The notes under the pieces: generated by a model
The model's input: only the letters and a program-made list of their open reading frames with translations
The model's database searches: none
Told to the model about the DNA's origin: nothing
NCBI GenBank assembly: GCA_963674555.1
Contig: OY771429.1
Span: 310,001-374,000, forward strand
Source: JBGMEA01 sp963674555
Lineage (GTDB): Bacteria > Bacillota > Clostridia > Eubacteriales > Anaerofustaceae
Reading direction: 5' to 3'
DNA: 64,000 nucleotides
Translations under genes and position numbers: made by a program
Shown: positions 50,762-60,607 of the stretch, in pieces
How positions within the stretch are numbered: position 1 is the first letter of the stretch
Layout: every line of letters begins with the position of its first letter

Positions 50762-52108
50762 ATGAAACGACTTTTCGGAACAGACGGTGTTCGCGGATTA
50801 GCAAATAAAGAACTCACCCCATTAATGGCTTATCAACTGGGAAGAGCTGCATGCATCGTTTTAGGTCAAGGAGAAACAAAGCCTGTTTTCGTTATTGGAA
50901 AAGATACACGTATGTCATGCTCCATGCTCGAGTCGGCATTGTCGAGTGGAATCATGAGTATGGGCGGAAATATCATTCAATTAGGCGTTATACCGACACC
51001 CGCCGTTGCAGCGCTTACAAGATACTACGGAGCTTGCTCAGGCGTTGTTATCAGCGCATCTCACAATCCTTATTATGATAACGGCATAAAATTTTTTAAT
51101 TCTTCGGGTTTAAAATTAGCTGACGAAATAGAAGATGAGATCCAAAGAATTATGCAAGAACAACCACAGCAAGAACCTTACACGCATGATAAAATAGGAA
51201 CACTAAAAGCTGTGCGAAATGCCGCAGACCTTTATCGTGCATTTCTCTTTGAAGCTATCCCTGATGTTGATCTTACAGGTCTAAAAATCGTTCTTGATTG
51301 TGCCAATGGTTCCACCTATTTAGCTGCCCCCGAGATGTTCAGTAAACTCGGCGCGGATATCACGGTATTATCGTGTAAACCTGACGGAAAAAACATCAAC
51401 GAGAATTGCGGCTCCACGCATATCGCAAATCTTCAAAAAACAGTGGTTGAAGAAAAAGCGGATTTCGGACTTGCGTTTGACGGAGATGGTGATCGACTGA
51501 TCGCCGTAGACGAAAATGGGAAAAAAGTAGATGGTGACGGAATAATGTATATCTGCGCAAAATATTTGAGCGCAGAAAAAAGATTAAATAGGAATACCCT
51601 TGTACTTACAAGCATGAGCAATTTAGGGTTGAAAATAGCACTGCAAAAAGAAGGCATGGATATCATCGAAACCTCTGTCGGAGACCGCTATATACTGCAA
51701 AAAATGATTGAAAACAATCTTAAACTAGGCGGAGAACAATCCGGTCATATCATCTATTCCGATGTAAACACAACCGGTGATGGGATCGCAAGTGCGATCT
51801 TACTTTCATATATTATTCAATCCAGCGGAAAAACATTGTCTCAAAATGTCGCTAATTTCATCGAATATCCACAAGTTCTTATTAATATCAGAGTTGAAAA
51901 CGATAAAAAATTTGAATATCAAAACAACCCACAAGTAGAAGAAAAAGTCAAATTGCTTGAACAAAAGTATGCCGGTGACGGAAAAATATTATTGCGCCAC
52001 TCAGGAACGGAACCTCTCGTACGCGTAATGATCCAAGGGAAAAGCCATGACGAAATACAAAAAGACGCATCTGAGTTGGCAGATTTAATAGCTGAAATAT
52101 CTCAATAA
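50762..52108 (+). CDS. glmM: Phosphoglucosamine mutase
   Basis: 448 residues. It interconverts glucosamine-6-phosphate and glucosamine-1-phosphate for UDP-GlcNAc. It has MKRLFGTDGVRG at the start, the phosphoserine loop SASHNP with Ser100, metal-binding DGDGDR and the C-terminal RHSGTEPLVRVM. Start at ATG 50762 with AGGAGG 6 bases upstream; the in-frame ATG at 50744 overlaps the upstream stop and contains the SD. Operon end. Confidence 0.97.
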   Translation: MKRLFGTDGVRGLANKELTPLMAYQLGRAACIVLGQGETKPVFVIGKDTRMSCSMLESALSSGIMSMGGNIIQLGVIPTPAVAALTRYYGACSGVVISASHNPYYDNGIKFFNSSGLKLADEIEDEIQRIMQEQPQQEPYTHDKIGTLKAVRNAADLYRAFLFEAIPDVDLTGLKIVLDCANGSTYLAAPEMFSKLGADITVLSCKPDGKNINENCGSTHIANLQKTVVEEKADFGLAFDGDGDRLIAVDENGKKVDGDGIMYICAKYLSAEKRLNRNTLVLTSMSNLGLKIALQKEGMDIIETSVGDRYILQKMIENNLKLGGEQSGHIIYSDVNTTGDGIASAILLSYIIQSSGKTLSQNVANFIEYPQVLINIRVENDKKFEYQNNPQVEEKVKLLEQKYAGDGKILLRHSGTEPLVRVMIQGKSHDEIQKDASELADLIAEISQ

Positions 52109-52124
52109 AGAATTTGTTAAATAA

Positions 52125-52157
52125 AAAAACCGGCAAGCCTTTAGCTTGTCGGTTTTT
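52125..52157. terminator. Bidirectional terminator between glmM and clpX
   Basis: 14-bp stem (52125-52138 with 52144-52157, one G.T pair), 5-base loop, A and T runs on both flanks. Confidence 0.85.
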
Positions 52158-52162
52158 GAAAT

Positions 52163-53407
52163 TTATACATAAGTTACATAGTCACTTGCTTTATCGATAT
52201 GCCCTACTGCTTCTTGTGTTATGATGACCTCGCTTACATTTTCGTTATCTGGCACATCATACATGATTTGTTGCATCAATTTTTCGATTATACTTCTCAA
52301 TCCACGCGCGCCTGTTTTTCTTTTCAAAGTAATTTCAGCTATTTCTTCAATCGCATCATCTTCAAACGTCAATTTAACACCGTCGAGTTTTAATAATTCG
52401 GCATATTGTTTGATAATGGCATTTTTAGGTTCTTTCATAATTTTAACCAATGCCTCTTTATCCAACATCTCCAAAGAAGTGATAACCGGGAGTCTTCCCA
52501 CCAATTCCGGGATCAACCCGTATTTAATGATATCTTGCGGAAGTACGTGCTGCAATAAATAAGAATGATCTAAAACCTTATTTTTTGATATATCCGCATC
52601 AAACCCAATCGATTTTGTACCTATTCGGTTCTGAATCGCTTTTTCCAAGCCATCAAAAGCTCCACCGCAAATAAACAGTATATTTGTCGTATCTATTTCA
52701 ATAAAATCTTGGTTTGGATGTTTTCTGCCGCCTTTAGGTGGCACATTTGCAACCGTACCTTCTAAAATCTTCAATAAAGCTTGCTGAACACCTTCCCCAC
52801 TCACATCTCTGGTGATCGATTGATTTTCGCTTTTGCGCGTAATTTTATCGAGTTCGTCGATATATATGATGCCGTGCTCAGCTAATTCTACATCGTAGTC
52901 AGCAGCTTGTATCAACTTAAGCAAGATGTTCTCCACATCTTCACCGACATATCCTGCTTCAGTCAAGGACGTTGCGTCAGTGATCGCGAAAGGAACATTT
53001 AATGCGTTTGCAAGCGTTTGAGCCAATAAAGTTTTACCGCTTCCTGTAGGACCGACTAATAGTATATTGCTTTTTTGTATGTCCACATCAAGATCTGAAT
53101 CAATATTGTTGATACGCTTATAGTGATTGTAAACCGCTACAGCCAGTGCTATTTTTGCATCATCTTGATTGATGACATAATCATCAAGTATTTTTTTGAT
53201 CTCAGAAGGTTTTAAAACTTTTTCTTTTATAACCGATGTTTTTTTCTTAGGCGATGGAATGATCTCATCAAATAAGGTATCGTGTAATATTTTTACACAA
53301 CCATCACATATCGCCACGTTATCACCGACAATTAAATTTTTAACTTCTGATCTTGGTTTTCCGCAAAAAGAACACCTACTGCCTTTATTATACGGATGAT
53401 TGCTCAT
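52163..53407 (-). CDS. clpX: ATP-dependent Clp protease ATP-binding subunit ClpX
   Basis: 414 residues. An N-terminal zinc finger (Cys12, Cys15, Cys34, Cys37) and a AAA+ domain with Walker A GPTGSGKT (119-126) and Walker B IIYIDELDK. IGF-type loop for ClpP docking is seen as IGFDA. It lies 12 bases after clpP. GGAG precedes the ATG. Confidence 0.97.
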   Translation of the reverse strand: MSNHPYNKGSRCSFCGKPRSEVKNLIVGDNVAICDGCVKILHDTLFDEIIPSPKKKTSVIKEKVLKPSEIKKILDDYVINQDDAKIALAVAVYNHYKRINNIDSDLDVDIQKSNILLVGPTGSGKTLLAQTLANALNVPFAITDATSLTEAGYVGEDVENILLKLIQAADYDVELAEHGIIYIDELDKITRKSENQSITRDVSGEGVQQALLKILEGTVANVPPKGGRKHPNQDFIEIDTTNILFICGGAFDGLEKAIQNRIGTKSIGFDADISKNKVLDHSYLLQHVLPQDIIKYGLIPELVGRLPVITSLEMLDKEALVKIMKEPKNAIIKQYAELLKLDGVKLTFEDDAIEEIAEITLKRKTGARGLRSIIEKLMQQIMYDVPDNENVSEVIITQEAVGHIDKASDYVTYV

Positions 53408-53419
53408 TCATTTCTCCAC

Positions 53420-54001
53420 TTATCTTTTTTCAAGGACTTTATCGATCAGCCCATATTTCAAAGCTTCATCGGATTCCATGAAATAATCTTTATCAGTATC
53501 TTGCTGTATTACTTCAATCGGTTGTCCTGTACGTTCACTTAAAATCTGGTTAAGTTTTTCACGGGTTCTCAATAGCCTTTTTGCGTAAATTTCAACATCT
53601 GTACTTTTACCGGTTGCTCCGCCTAAAGGTTGATGGATCATAATTTCACTGTTCGGTAAAGCGATCCTTTTACCTTTGGTTCCGGATGCTAACAAGAATG
53701 CGCCCATTGATGCAGCTAGACCAATACAAATGGTCGACACATCACATTTGATGTAATTCATTGTATCGTAAATCGCAAATCCCGCCGTAACGGATCCTCC
53801 AGGGCTATTGATGTATAAATTAATATCTTTAGAATCATCTTCGGATTCCAAGAATATCATCTGTGCAACGATCAAATCAGCGATTTGATCGTTGATTTCA
53901 CCCGTAAGCATAATGATCCTATCTTTCAATAAGCGGGAATAAATATCGTATGAGCGTTCTCCTCTACCGGTTTGTTCAACAACGATTGGTACTAGTGCCA
54001 T
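53420..54001 (-). CDS. clpP: ATP-dependent Clp protease proteolytic subunit
   Basis: 193 residues. Serine protease triad Ser98 (LAASMGAFL), His123 (MIHQPLGG) and Asp172 (DTDKDYFM). Normal length. AGGAGG precedes the ATG. It forms the degradative chamber used with ClpX. Middle gene of tig-clpP-clpX, 49 bases after tig. Confidence 0.98.
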   Translation of the reverse strand: MALVPIVVEQTGRGERSYDIYSRLLKDRIIMLTGEINDQIADLIVAQMIFLESEDDSKDINLYINSPGGSVTAGFAIYDTMNYIKCDVSTICIGLAASMGAFLLASGTKGKRIALPNSEIMIHQPLGGATGKSTDVEIYAKRLLRTREKLNQILSERTGQPIEVIQQDTDKDYFMESDEALKYGLIDKVLEKR

Positions 54002-54050
54002 AATTTGACCTCCTGATCTTCACACATAAATCTTCGATAATAGTTTGATT

Positions 54051-55346
54051 TTATTCTGTTTCTGCGTTTTCCAATAAGAAATCAAACATCAGATCTTGTG
54101 CGACGACATCTTTAATATAATTTATGATATATTCATTCAATGTATCTTTAAATTCTTCAACAGATAATTTTGTTGCGCTTGCATACTTTTCGTACCCTTT
54201 TTCCATATCTTCCTCCGTGGGGACGATTTCTTCAAGTTCAATGATTTTACTGCTGATAAGCTGTGTTTTGATATCTTTCTCAGCTTCTAGGGAAAACATT
54301 TTATCAAAGTAAGCCGGATCTTTATCTTCCATAGAATCCAATATATATTGATAGTACATAGCTGGATCGATCCCACTGCTATTCAGTCTGCCTTCATAAT
54401 CTTGTTTTAAATGTTCTGCTCTTTCTTTCACCATTTGTGGCGGTAAATCGATTTGCGTATTTTCAATGATCGTATCGATGATTTGTTGCTTTGCTTGGTT
54501 TTTTAGTTCGTCATCTTTTGATTGAATCAGTTTATCTTTAAGTTCATTTTTCAACGCCTCAAGATCGTCATATCCAAGATCTTTTGCGAATTCATCATCT
54601 AATTCCGGCAATTCTTTGCGCTTTACATCCAGAATAACTACTCTAAACAAAGCCTCTTTTCCAGCCAGTTCTTCTGATTGATATTCTTCGGGGAATGTAA
54701 CATTTACGTCTACAAGATCTCCCTTTTTCTTACCGATCAATTGATCTTCGAATCCGGGGATAAATGTTCCTGATCCCAATACTAACGGGTAAGCGTCACC
54801 GGATCCGCCCGCGAAAGGTACGCCATCCAAAAAGCCTTCAAAATTGATCGTTGCGGTATCATTCTCTTCCGCAGGTCCGTCTATCGTAACCAAACGCGAA
54901 TTCTGATCGATGAGTTTATCGATTTGGGCTTGAAGATCATCATCATTCAATTCATATTTGATCGAACTTGTTTTTACATTTTTATAATCCGCTAAGTCGA
55001 AAACCGGTTCCAAAGATATTTCTACTGTCAATCTTGCGCCGTCTTCTCCAACCTCATCAACTGAAATCAGTTTTGGTGATGCAACCGGTTTAAAATCGTG
55101 TTCTTCCAAACATTTGCTATACGCTACAGGGAAAGCTTCGTCTATAGCATCTTCATAAAAAATATTTTTTCCGTATTTGTTTTCGATAATTCTTCTTGGG
55201 ACTTTTCCTTTACGGAATCCGTCTGCTGAAAATTGATCTTTATTTTTTTGATATGCTGCTTCAATTCCTTTTTGAAAATCTTCTTTTTCGATTTCCAATT
55301 GTACCAAAGCAACATTCTTCTCATTTTTTTCTATCTTACAACTCAT
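54051..55346 (-). CDS. tig: Trigger factor
   Basis: 431 residues. N-terminal ribosome-binding domain (FRKGKVPRRIIENKYG), middle FKBP-like PPIase domain (about 155-240, GSGTFIPGFEDQLIGKKKGD) and a helical C-terminal chaperone domain. Co-translational folding factor at the ribosomal exit. RBS AGGAGG, promoter at 55383-55411. First gene of the clp operon. Confidence 0.96.
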   Translation of the reverse strand: MSCKIEKNEKNVALVQLEIEKEDFQKGIEAAYQKNKDQFSADGFRKGKVPRRIIENKYGKNIFYEDAIDEAFPVAYSKCLEEHDFKPVASPKLISVDEVGEDGARLTVEISLEPVFDLADYKNVKTSSIKYELNDDDLQAQIDKLIDQNSRLVTIDGPAEENDTATINFEGFLDGVPFAGGSGDAYPLVLGSGTFIPGFEDQLIGKKKGDLVDVNVTFPEEYQSEELAGKEALFRVVILDVKRKELPELDDEFAKDLGYDDLEALKNELKDKLIQSKDDELKNQAKQQIIDTIIENTQIDLPPQMVKERAEHLKQDYEGRLNSSGIDPAMYYQYILDSMEDKDPAYFDKMFSLEAEKDIKTQLISSKIIELEEIVPTEEDMEKGYEKYASATKLSVEEFKDTLNEYIINYIKDVVAQDLMFDFLLENAETE

Positions 55347-55382
55347 TTATGCTGTCCTCCTGATATACATACTAACTTATAC

Positions 55383-55411
55383 ATTTTATCACAACATGTA
55401 TTTTTTGCCAA
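55383..55411 (-). promoter_or_regulatory. Promoter of tig-clpP-clpX
   Basis: Minus-strand TTGGCA (55406-55411), 17-base spacer, TAAAAT (55383-55388). No CIRCE or CtsR site is evident. Confidence 0.65.
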
Positions 55412-55433
55412 TGTCTCACGTTGTTTATTTACA

Positions 55434-55844
55434 CTATTTATAGCTATTTACCTCATCGGAAAAACCTTTTACATTCAGCCAGACTTGACCGTAATTCAGT
55501 CCTAATTTATCTCCATGAACATAGGCATTTATAATAATGTTATTTTTATAATAAATGAATAAAACCGTCGATGCCATCTGTGGATGGTTTAAAGCTACAT
55601 CTTGCATATTCATTTTTTCTGAAAGACTAGCATGAAAGATTGGATCTTCCAAGAATATGATATCTTTTATTTCCGAATTGAACGGTTCCGATTCATATGT
55701 CACCAACTCAACTCGCTGGATCTCTTTATCAAATATCTTTAACGATAGATATGTGCTCTGATAATAAGTTGAAATTGCCATCAATAAAAAAAATATACTA
55801 AAAAATATACCTGCTCCGATTGTAATGTATTTTCTTTTCTGCAT
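55434..55844 (-). CDS. Unrecognised small membrane-anchored protein
   Basis: 136 residues. An N-terminal membrane helix (about 7-25) and an extracytoplasmic beta-rich domain with no family I know. No cysteines or catalytic motif. RBS weak (GGAG 12 bases from the ATG). It sits between the clp operon and ispH-S1, with a promoter overlapping the ispH-S1 terminator. Confidence 0.6.
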   Translation of the reverse strand: MQKRKYITIGAGIFFSIFFLLMAISTYYQSTYLSLKIFDKEIQRVELVTYESEPFNSEIKDIIFLEDPIFHASLSEKMNMQDVALNHPQMASTVLFIYYKNNIIINAYVHGDKLGLNYGQVWLNVKGFSDEVNSYK

Positions 55845-55894
55845 TCTTTCGTTAAACTCCTAAAATGCTGTAAGCAAATCAATTATCTATACTC

Positions 55895-55923
55895 ATTATA
55901 ATGAATATAGATAAAAAAAACAA
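55895..55923 (-). promoter_or_regulatory. Promoter of the small anchored protein gene, overlapping a terminator
   Basis: Minus-strand TTGTTT (55918-55923), 17-base spacer, TATAAT (55895-55900). The -35 lies in the right arm and T tract of the ispH-S1 terminator. Confidence 0.6.
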
Positions 55924-55950
55924 CTGAAAACATGGGCTTCCAGTTGTTTT
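55913..55950 (-). terminator. Terminator of the cmk-plsC-ispH operon
   Basis: 10-bp stem AAAACAACTG/CAGTTGTTTT (55917-55926 with 55941-55950), 14-base loop and an eight-T run on the minus strand. Confidence 0.8.
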
Positions 55951-55954
55951 AGTA

Positions 55955-57949
55955 CTATTGTAAGTATTTTTTGAAGGCTTCAGCCATAGTTGCATTACTC
56001 TCTTCTTTGTAAAACAATTTATCGGCTTCAATTGTCTTTTTCGGAGCATCGGTCAAATCTTTTATGCTGAGTCCGATTTTCTTTTTTTCTTTATCTATAT
56101 CTATAATTTTTGCTTTTACTTCATCATTCGTTTTTACAACACTCTCAACCTTATCCACTTTTTCATGCGCAAGATTAGAAATATGTATGAGACCCTCCAC
56201 CGAAGGAATAATTTCAGCAAATGCTCCGAATTTCGCAATGTTTTTGATTTTCGCATCAACCACATCACCGACTTTATATTCTTCCAAAAAAGCTGCCCAA
56301 GGTTCTTTTGTCATTGCTTTAAGCGACAATTTTACCTTGCCTTTTTCTTTATCGATCTCGATAACTTTCGCTTCAACTTCATCGCCAACTTTGCAAACTG
56401 CTTTCGGGCTTGAAACCCTACCCCATGAAAGATCCGATACATGGATAAATCCATCCACTCCGCCTAAATCGATAAATATACCGAAGTCCGTAATATTTTT
56501 TATCGGTCCTTTTGCGATAACATCGACATCTAATTCAGCCAGTGCAGCTTCACGTTGTTTTGCTTGTTCAGCTCGCAAAGCATTCAACTCTTCCTGCATG
56601 ATCACTTTTCGCGAAAAAATGATCCTATTTTTCTCTTTATTAAATTCAATTATCCTTCCGGTTATTTCTTTACCCAATAAAGCATTTAGATCTTCTGTAT
56701 ATTTCAACTCGTATTGATTTGCAGGCATGAATGCTTTTGTGAAGCCAATATCTACGATCATGCCGCCTTTTACGATTTTTGTTATCTTGCCTTCCAAAGT
56801 TTCTTTTGCATTAAACTTTTCTTCGGCTTCTTGATATGCAATGATTTCATCAACTTTTATTTTCGACAAAACAACATTGCCCATTCCGTCATTCATATCA
56901 AGTATCATAGCTTCTACTTGATCCCCTACCGCTACGGTAGTCGTCAAATCACTGTATAAGTCCAATAAAAAATCATTTTTCCTTATAATACCATCTGATT
57001 TGTAACCGATATTCAGGTAGACCTCATTCTCATTTACTAAAATGACCTCACCGCTAACGATGTCCCCCGGTTTTAATTGTTTAAGCTCCTCAATAGATTT
57101 TTCAAAGCTTTCTAAAGTGTTGTCCATCCTTTTTATTACCTCCAATATTATCTGCGCAGGTGATGAAGCTCCGGCTGTTACACCCACGATATCACACTCG
57201 CTGTACATGTTTGTATTTAAATCAGTAACATCTTCTATATGATAAACGTTACCGCATTTTTCTTTGCAAATCTCAACCAATTTTTTTGTATTTGAGCTAT
57301 TGTGACTTCCTATCACAAACATTGCTTCTGCTTGAGATGCAATTTCAGATGCTTCCTGTTGACGCAATGTTGTTGCGGAACATATGGTATTAAACACGAT
57401 CGTTTCGGGATATTTTGACTTGATCACATCCGTTATTTGATCGAATAATGATTTTATGATCGTTGTCTGTGCGACAATACAAATCGGCTTATCTGAAACT
57501 ATTTGTTCAGCTTCTTGTACTGAATTGATAATATGTGCTGATTTTTCACACCAACCGTTAACTCCTATGACTTCAGGATGTGTTTTATCACCCACAATTA
57601 TTACAGTATAACCTTTTTTGAAGTACTTTTCAACTTTATTTTGAATGGATTTTACGTAAGGACATGTGGCATCAATAATTTCGATTTTCTTTGCCTGCAA
57701 TTGGGCATATTGATCTTTACCGATCCCATGTGAACGAACGATCACAATATCAGTTTGTAAAGAATCAACATCTTCTGATACCTTCACTCCTTTTTCGGCT
57801 AATTGATTGACTACGAATGAATTATGTATCAACTCACCAAGCGTTACAATGTTTTTATTTTGATTATTTTCAGCGGTTGTCAACGCAGTACTTACCGCAT
57901 TATTTACACCAAAACAGAATCCTGCACTTTCAGCCTGAATAATTCTCAT
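55955..57949 (-). CDS. ispH: IspH (HMBPP reductase) fused to S1 RNA-binding domains
   Basis: 664 residues. Residues about 1-280 are IspH, the [4Fe-4S] enzyme that ends the MEP isoprenoid pathway, with cluster cysteines Cys12, Cys96 and Cys190 and His42, His74 and His124. Residues about 293-640 hold four S1 repeats (for example VSGEVILVNENEVYLNIG and FGIFIDLGGVDGFIHVSDLSW). This fusion is characteristic of Clostridia. The S1 part acts like ribosomal protein S1 or an mRNA binder. It follows plsC by 23 bases and ends in a terminator. Confidence 0.95.
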   Translation of the reverse strand: MRIIQAESAGFCFGVNNAVSTALTTAENNQNKNIVTLGELIHNSFVVNQLAEKGVKVSEDVDSLQTDIVIVRSHGIGKDQYAQLQAKKIEIIDATCPYVKSIQNKVEKYFKKGYTVIIVGDKTHPEVIGVNGWCEKSAHIINSVQEAEQIVSDKPICIVAQTTIIKSLFDQITDVIKSKYPETIVFNTICSATTLRQQEASEIASQAEAMFVIGSHNSSNTKKLVEICKEKCGNVYHIEDVTDLNTNMYSECDIVGVTAGASSPAQIILEVIKRMDNTLESFEKSIEELKQLKPGDIVSGEVILVNENEVYLNIGYKSDGIIRKNDFLLDLYSDLTTTVAVGDQVEAMILDMNDGMGNVVLSKIKVDEIIAYQEAEEKFNAKETLEGKITKIVKGGMIVDIGFTKAFMPANQYELKYTEDLNALLGKEITGRIIEFNKEKNRIIFSRKVIMQEELNALRAEQAKQREAALAELDVDVIAKGPIKNITDFGIFIDLGGVDGFIHVSDLSWGRVSSPKAVCKVGDEVEAKVIEIDKEKGKVKLSLKAMTKEPWAAFLEEYKVGDVVDAKIKNIAKFGAFAEIIPSVEGLIHISNLAHEKVDKVESVVKTNDEVKAKIIDIDKEKKKIGLSIKDLTDAPKKTIEADKLFYKEESNATMAEAFKKYLQ

Positions 57950-57972
57950 CCATTAACCTCATTGTGTTACAT

Positions 57973-58557
57973 TTAAGAGATCTGTATTTTAAGCTTTGTT
58001 ATACTCTCGGCGATTTCATTATTCGCGATCTCAGCATATTCATCACTCGTAAGTTTTTTTCCATAATACTCAGTTAATTCATAAGCTTTCCCTACTACTG
58101 CGGTCATTTTACTGAATATTTTATAATTACCTTCGATATAAATTGGGATGATTTTTGTTTTCGTTTTGATCGAAAGCATACTTGCACCAGGTTTAAATTC
58201 CAACCGTTCCCCTTCAGAGCGTGTTCCCTCGGGGAAAATTCCCAAGATGTTTCCCTCTTTTAATGATTGAAGAGCTCGTTTCAATGAATAGGAGTCATTA
58301 CCGTTTCTGTTAACAGGAATCGCTTGAAAGCTTTTGATCAAAAATCCAAAGAATCCTTCAAATAACTCTTTTTTTGCCATAAAATGTATGATCCTACGTG
58401 TGCAAACAGCAACAAACAATGGATCGAATACATGTCTATGATTAGCACAAATAATCAATCTTCCTTCTTTGGATATATTCTCTTTACCTATGATTTTAAA
58501 TCTGTAAAAAAGACTGATAAATACCCTAACGAATCCTCTGGCGATCTTATAACTCAT
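57973..58557 (-). CDS. plsC: 1-acyl-sn-glycerol-3-phosphate acyltransferase
   Basis: 194 residues. It makes phosphatidic acid. Acyltransferase motifs are HRHVFD (HX4D; His40 and Asp45) and FPEGTRSEG (108-116). The start is ATG 58557, 6 bases after GGAG and overlapping cmk by 11 bases; the TTG 12 bases upstream would carry the SD. Context is the conserved cmk-plsC-ispH cluster. Confidence 0.93.
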   Translation of the reverse strand: MSYKIARGFVRVFISLFYRFKIIGKENISKEGRLIICANHRHVFDPLFVAVCTRRIIHFMAKKELFEGFFGFLIKSFQAIPVNRNGNDSYSLKRALQSLKEGNILGIFPEGTRSEGERLEFKPGASMLSIKTKTKIIPIYIEGNYKIFSKMTAVVGKAYELTEYYGKKLTSDEYAEIANNEIAESITKLKIQIS

Positions 58558-59230
58558 CTCTGTCTCCAAAATCTATTCTGCGAATTATCTCATCGGTCAC
58601 TTCATCCAATGTCATATGCGAAGTATCAATAACAATACTATCATTCGAAACAACCAAAGGATCAGTTTCTCTTTTGGTATCAATATCATCTCGCATGATG
58701 ATCTCTTTTTTTATTGCATCTACCGTTTTATTACCACGATTTTTTTGAATCTGATCATATCTCCTTTGTGCTCGCACATCGATCGTGGCATCAAGATAGA
58801 ATTTATAAGGAGTATCCTTTAAAACGACCGACCCTATATCGCGACCTTCCATAACAACGCTACGATGTGCAGCGATTTTTCGTTGCATCGAAACCATTTG
58901 ATTACGGACAAATGGTATTGATGCATATAGGGAAACTGCTTTATCTATTTCTGATGTCCTTATTTTATTACTAATATCTTCTCCGTTAAGGAATATTGAT
59001 CCTTCGTCAAACTCGATTGAGAAAGAATCGAACAATCGAACCAATGATTTTTTATCATCGCTGGAAATATTATTTTTCAACGCACAGTAGGTAAGCGCAC
59101 GATACATAGCACCTGTATCCAAATACAATATATCCAGTTTGTTTGCTATTTTTTTAGCAATCGTACTTTTCCCTGCACCGGCAGGTCCATCGATCGCTAT
59201 TTGGATAATTTCTTTTGATGTATCGTTCAT
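58547..59230 (-). CDS. cmk: Cytidylate kinase
   Basis: 227 residues. It phosphorylates CMP and dCMP. P-loop DGPAGAGKST, LDTGAMYRALTY, and GRDIGSVV are the classical Cmk motifs. The ATG at 59230 is preceded by only a weak GAG; GTG 59236 is in frame. First gene of cmk-plsC-ispH, with a promoter at 59266-59294. Confidence 0.95.
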   Translation of the reverse strand: MNDTSKEIIQIAIDGPAGAGKSTIAKKIANKLDILYLDTGAMYRALTYCALKNNISSDDKKSLVRLFDSFSIEFDEGSIFLNGEDISNKIRTSEIDKAVSLYASIPFVRNQMVSMQRKIAAHRSVVMEGRDIGSVVLKDTPYKFYLDATIDVRAQRRYDQIQKNRGNKTVDAIKKEIIMRDDIDTKRETDPLVVSNDSIVIDTSHMTLDEVTDEIIRRIDFGDRDEL

Positions 59231-59265
59231 TTTCACTCGCTAAAAGGTATTTTAACACAAACATT

Positions 59266-59294
59266 ATTATAGTACATTTTATTCAAACGCACAA
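59266..59294 (-). promoter_or_regulatory. Promoter of cmk-plsC-ispH
   Basis: Minus-strand TTGTGC (59289-59294), 17-base spacer, TATAAT (59266-59271). Confidence 0.6.
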
Positions 59295-59354
59295 CCGTAT
59301 TTATTTACTTTATACATTGTTTTCTATCTGAATAGATAAGATTATTTGGTGATC

Positions 59355-60572
59355 TCAAACACTGTTCCCTGCTAAATAAGCGGTTGAAAATGCTAACTGA
59401 AGATTATATCCCCCTGTATAACCATGAACATTGATCATCTCCCCTGAAAAATAGAGTCCTTCTATTTTCTTAGACATCATCGTTGAAGGATCGATCTCCA
59501 ATGTATCAACTCCGCCATTCGTGATAATAGCTTCATTGAAGTTTGCGGTATCACTAACAGATACCTTCAAGTTTTTTAATAAAAATACGATCCTCGCCCT
59601 TTCTTCACTTGTAATTTGATTGATTTTTTTCTTCGGATCAATACCGGACATTGCAACGATTTCTTGGGCGAGGCTCTTCGGACATAACTTGTCCAAACTA
59701 TTTTTGAAGTCCTTATTGGATTGTTGTTGAAAATCGCGTAAAACGCGTTTGTCTAAAGTCGCCTCATCCAAAGCAGGTTTCAAGTCAATTTGAATATATG
59801 CATCCGAATAATTTTTGTTCAGACAACTTAAACTCAATATGGTAGGACCTGAAAGTCCTTTATGTGTAAACAACATTTCACCGAAATCGGAAGCAATCAA
59901 TCTATCACCGACAAATAAAGAAACAAGTACGTTTCTTAGACTCAAACCCGCTAAGCGACTTACCCATGTTTCTTTTGAAAGTAACGGGACTAAAGCCGGA
60001 ACAGGTTCAATGATACTATGCCCGGTTTGTTTTACTAAAGCGTATCCACTCCCGTCACTCCCGGTCAGTGGATAACTCTTTCCTCCGCAACATAAAATAA
60101 CGCAATCCGCATCGATAATATTCGCACGGCCTGTTTTAACTCCATATATTTTATTATCTTTGATCAAAAGTTCTTTTACGTCTGTATCAAGCATAATTTG
60201 AACTCCATAGCTCTCCAATAACGATTGAAGTGTTTTGGTAACGTCCGATGCTTTATCAGAAATCGGAAACGCACGATTACCTCTTTCGATTTTTATTTCA
60301 AGGCCTGCCTCACTAAAAAACTCGATCAATTTGAATTGATCGAATCCATAAATTGCACTGTATGAAAATTCTTTCCCGACAAAAATACTATCGAAGAAGT
60401 TAACAGTATCGCAAGTATTAGTGATATTGCATCGGCCTTTTCCTGTAATATATATTTTTTTACCCAGTTTTTCGTTCTTTTCGATCAGTATAACGTTATT
60501 TCCATTTTTTGCGGCTGTGATCGCTGCCATCATTCCTGAAGCGCCTCCGCCGACTACAACTATTTTTTTCAT
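59355..60572 (-). CDS. HI0933-family FAD-dependent oxidoreductase
   Basis: 405 residues. FAD-binding GGGASGMMAAITAA at the N-terminus, then GKKIYITGKGRCNITN, the family hallmark, and GLSGPTILSLS. The late FEAIITNGGVDTLEID-like motif (NEAIITNGGVDT) is also typical. This HI0933/YhiN group is a widespread flavoprotein without a settled reaction. It lies between serA and cmk and is read in the same direction; a promoter for cmk follows it. Confidence 0.9.
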   Translation of the reverse strand: MKKIVVVGGGASGMMAAITAAKNGNNVILIEKNEKLGKKIYITGKGRCNITNTCDTVNFFDSIFVGKEFSYSAIYGFDQFKLIEFFSEAGLEIKIERGNRAFPISDKASDVTKTLQSLLESYGVQIMLDTDVKELLIKDNKIYGVKTGRANIIDADCVILCCGGKSYPLTGSDGSGYALVKQTGHSIIEPVPALVPLLSKETWVSRLAGLSLRNVLVSLFVGDRLIASDFGEMLFTHKGLSGPTILSLSCLNKNYSDAYIQIDLKPALDEATLDKRVLRDFQQQSNKDFKNSLDKLCPKSLAQEIVAMSGIDPKKKINQITSEERARIVFLLKNLKVSVSDTANFNEAIITNGGVDTLEIDPSTMMSKKIEGLYFSGEMINVHGYTGGYNLQLAFSTAYLAGNSV

Positions 60573-60607
60573 CCAAAATCCTTATATGTGTTGGTATGCT
60601 TTTATGA

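Noticed and set aside
56064..56717. 217-codon plus-strand frame opposite ispH-S1
   Set aside because: Ser/Phe-rich antisense shadow of the S1 repeats.
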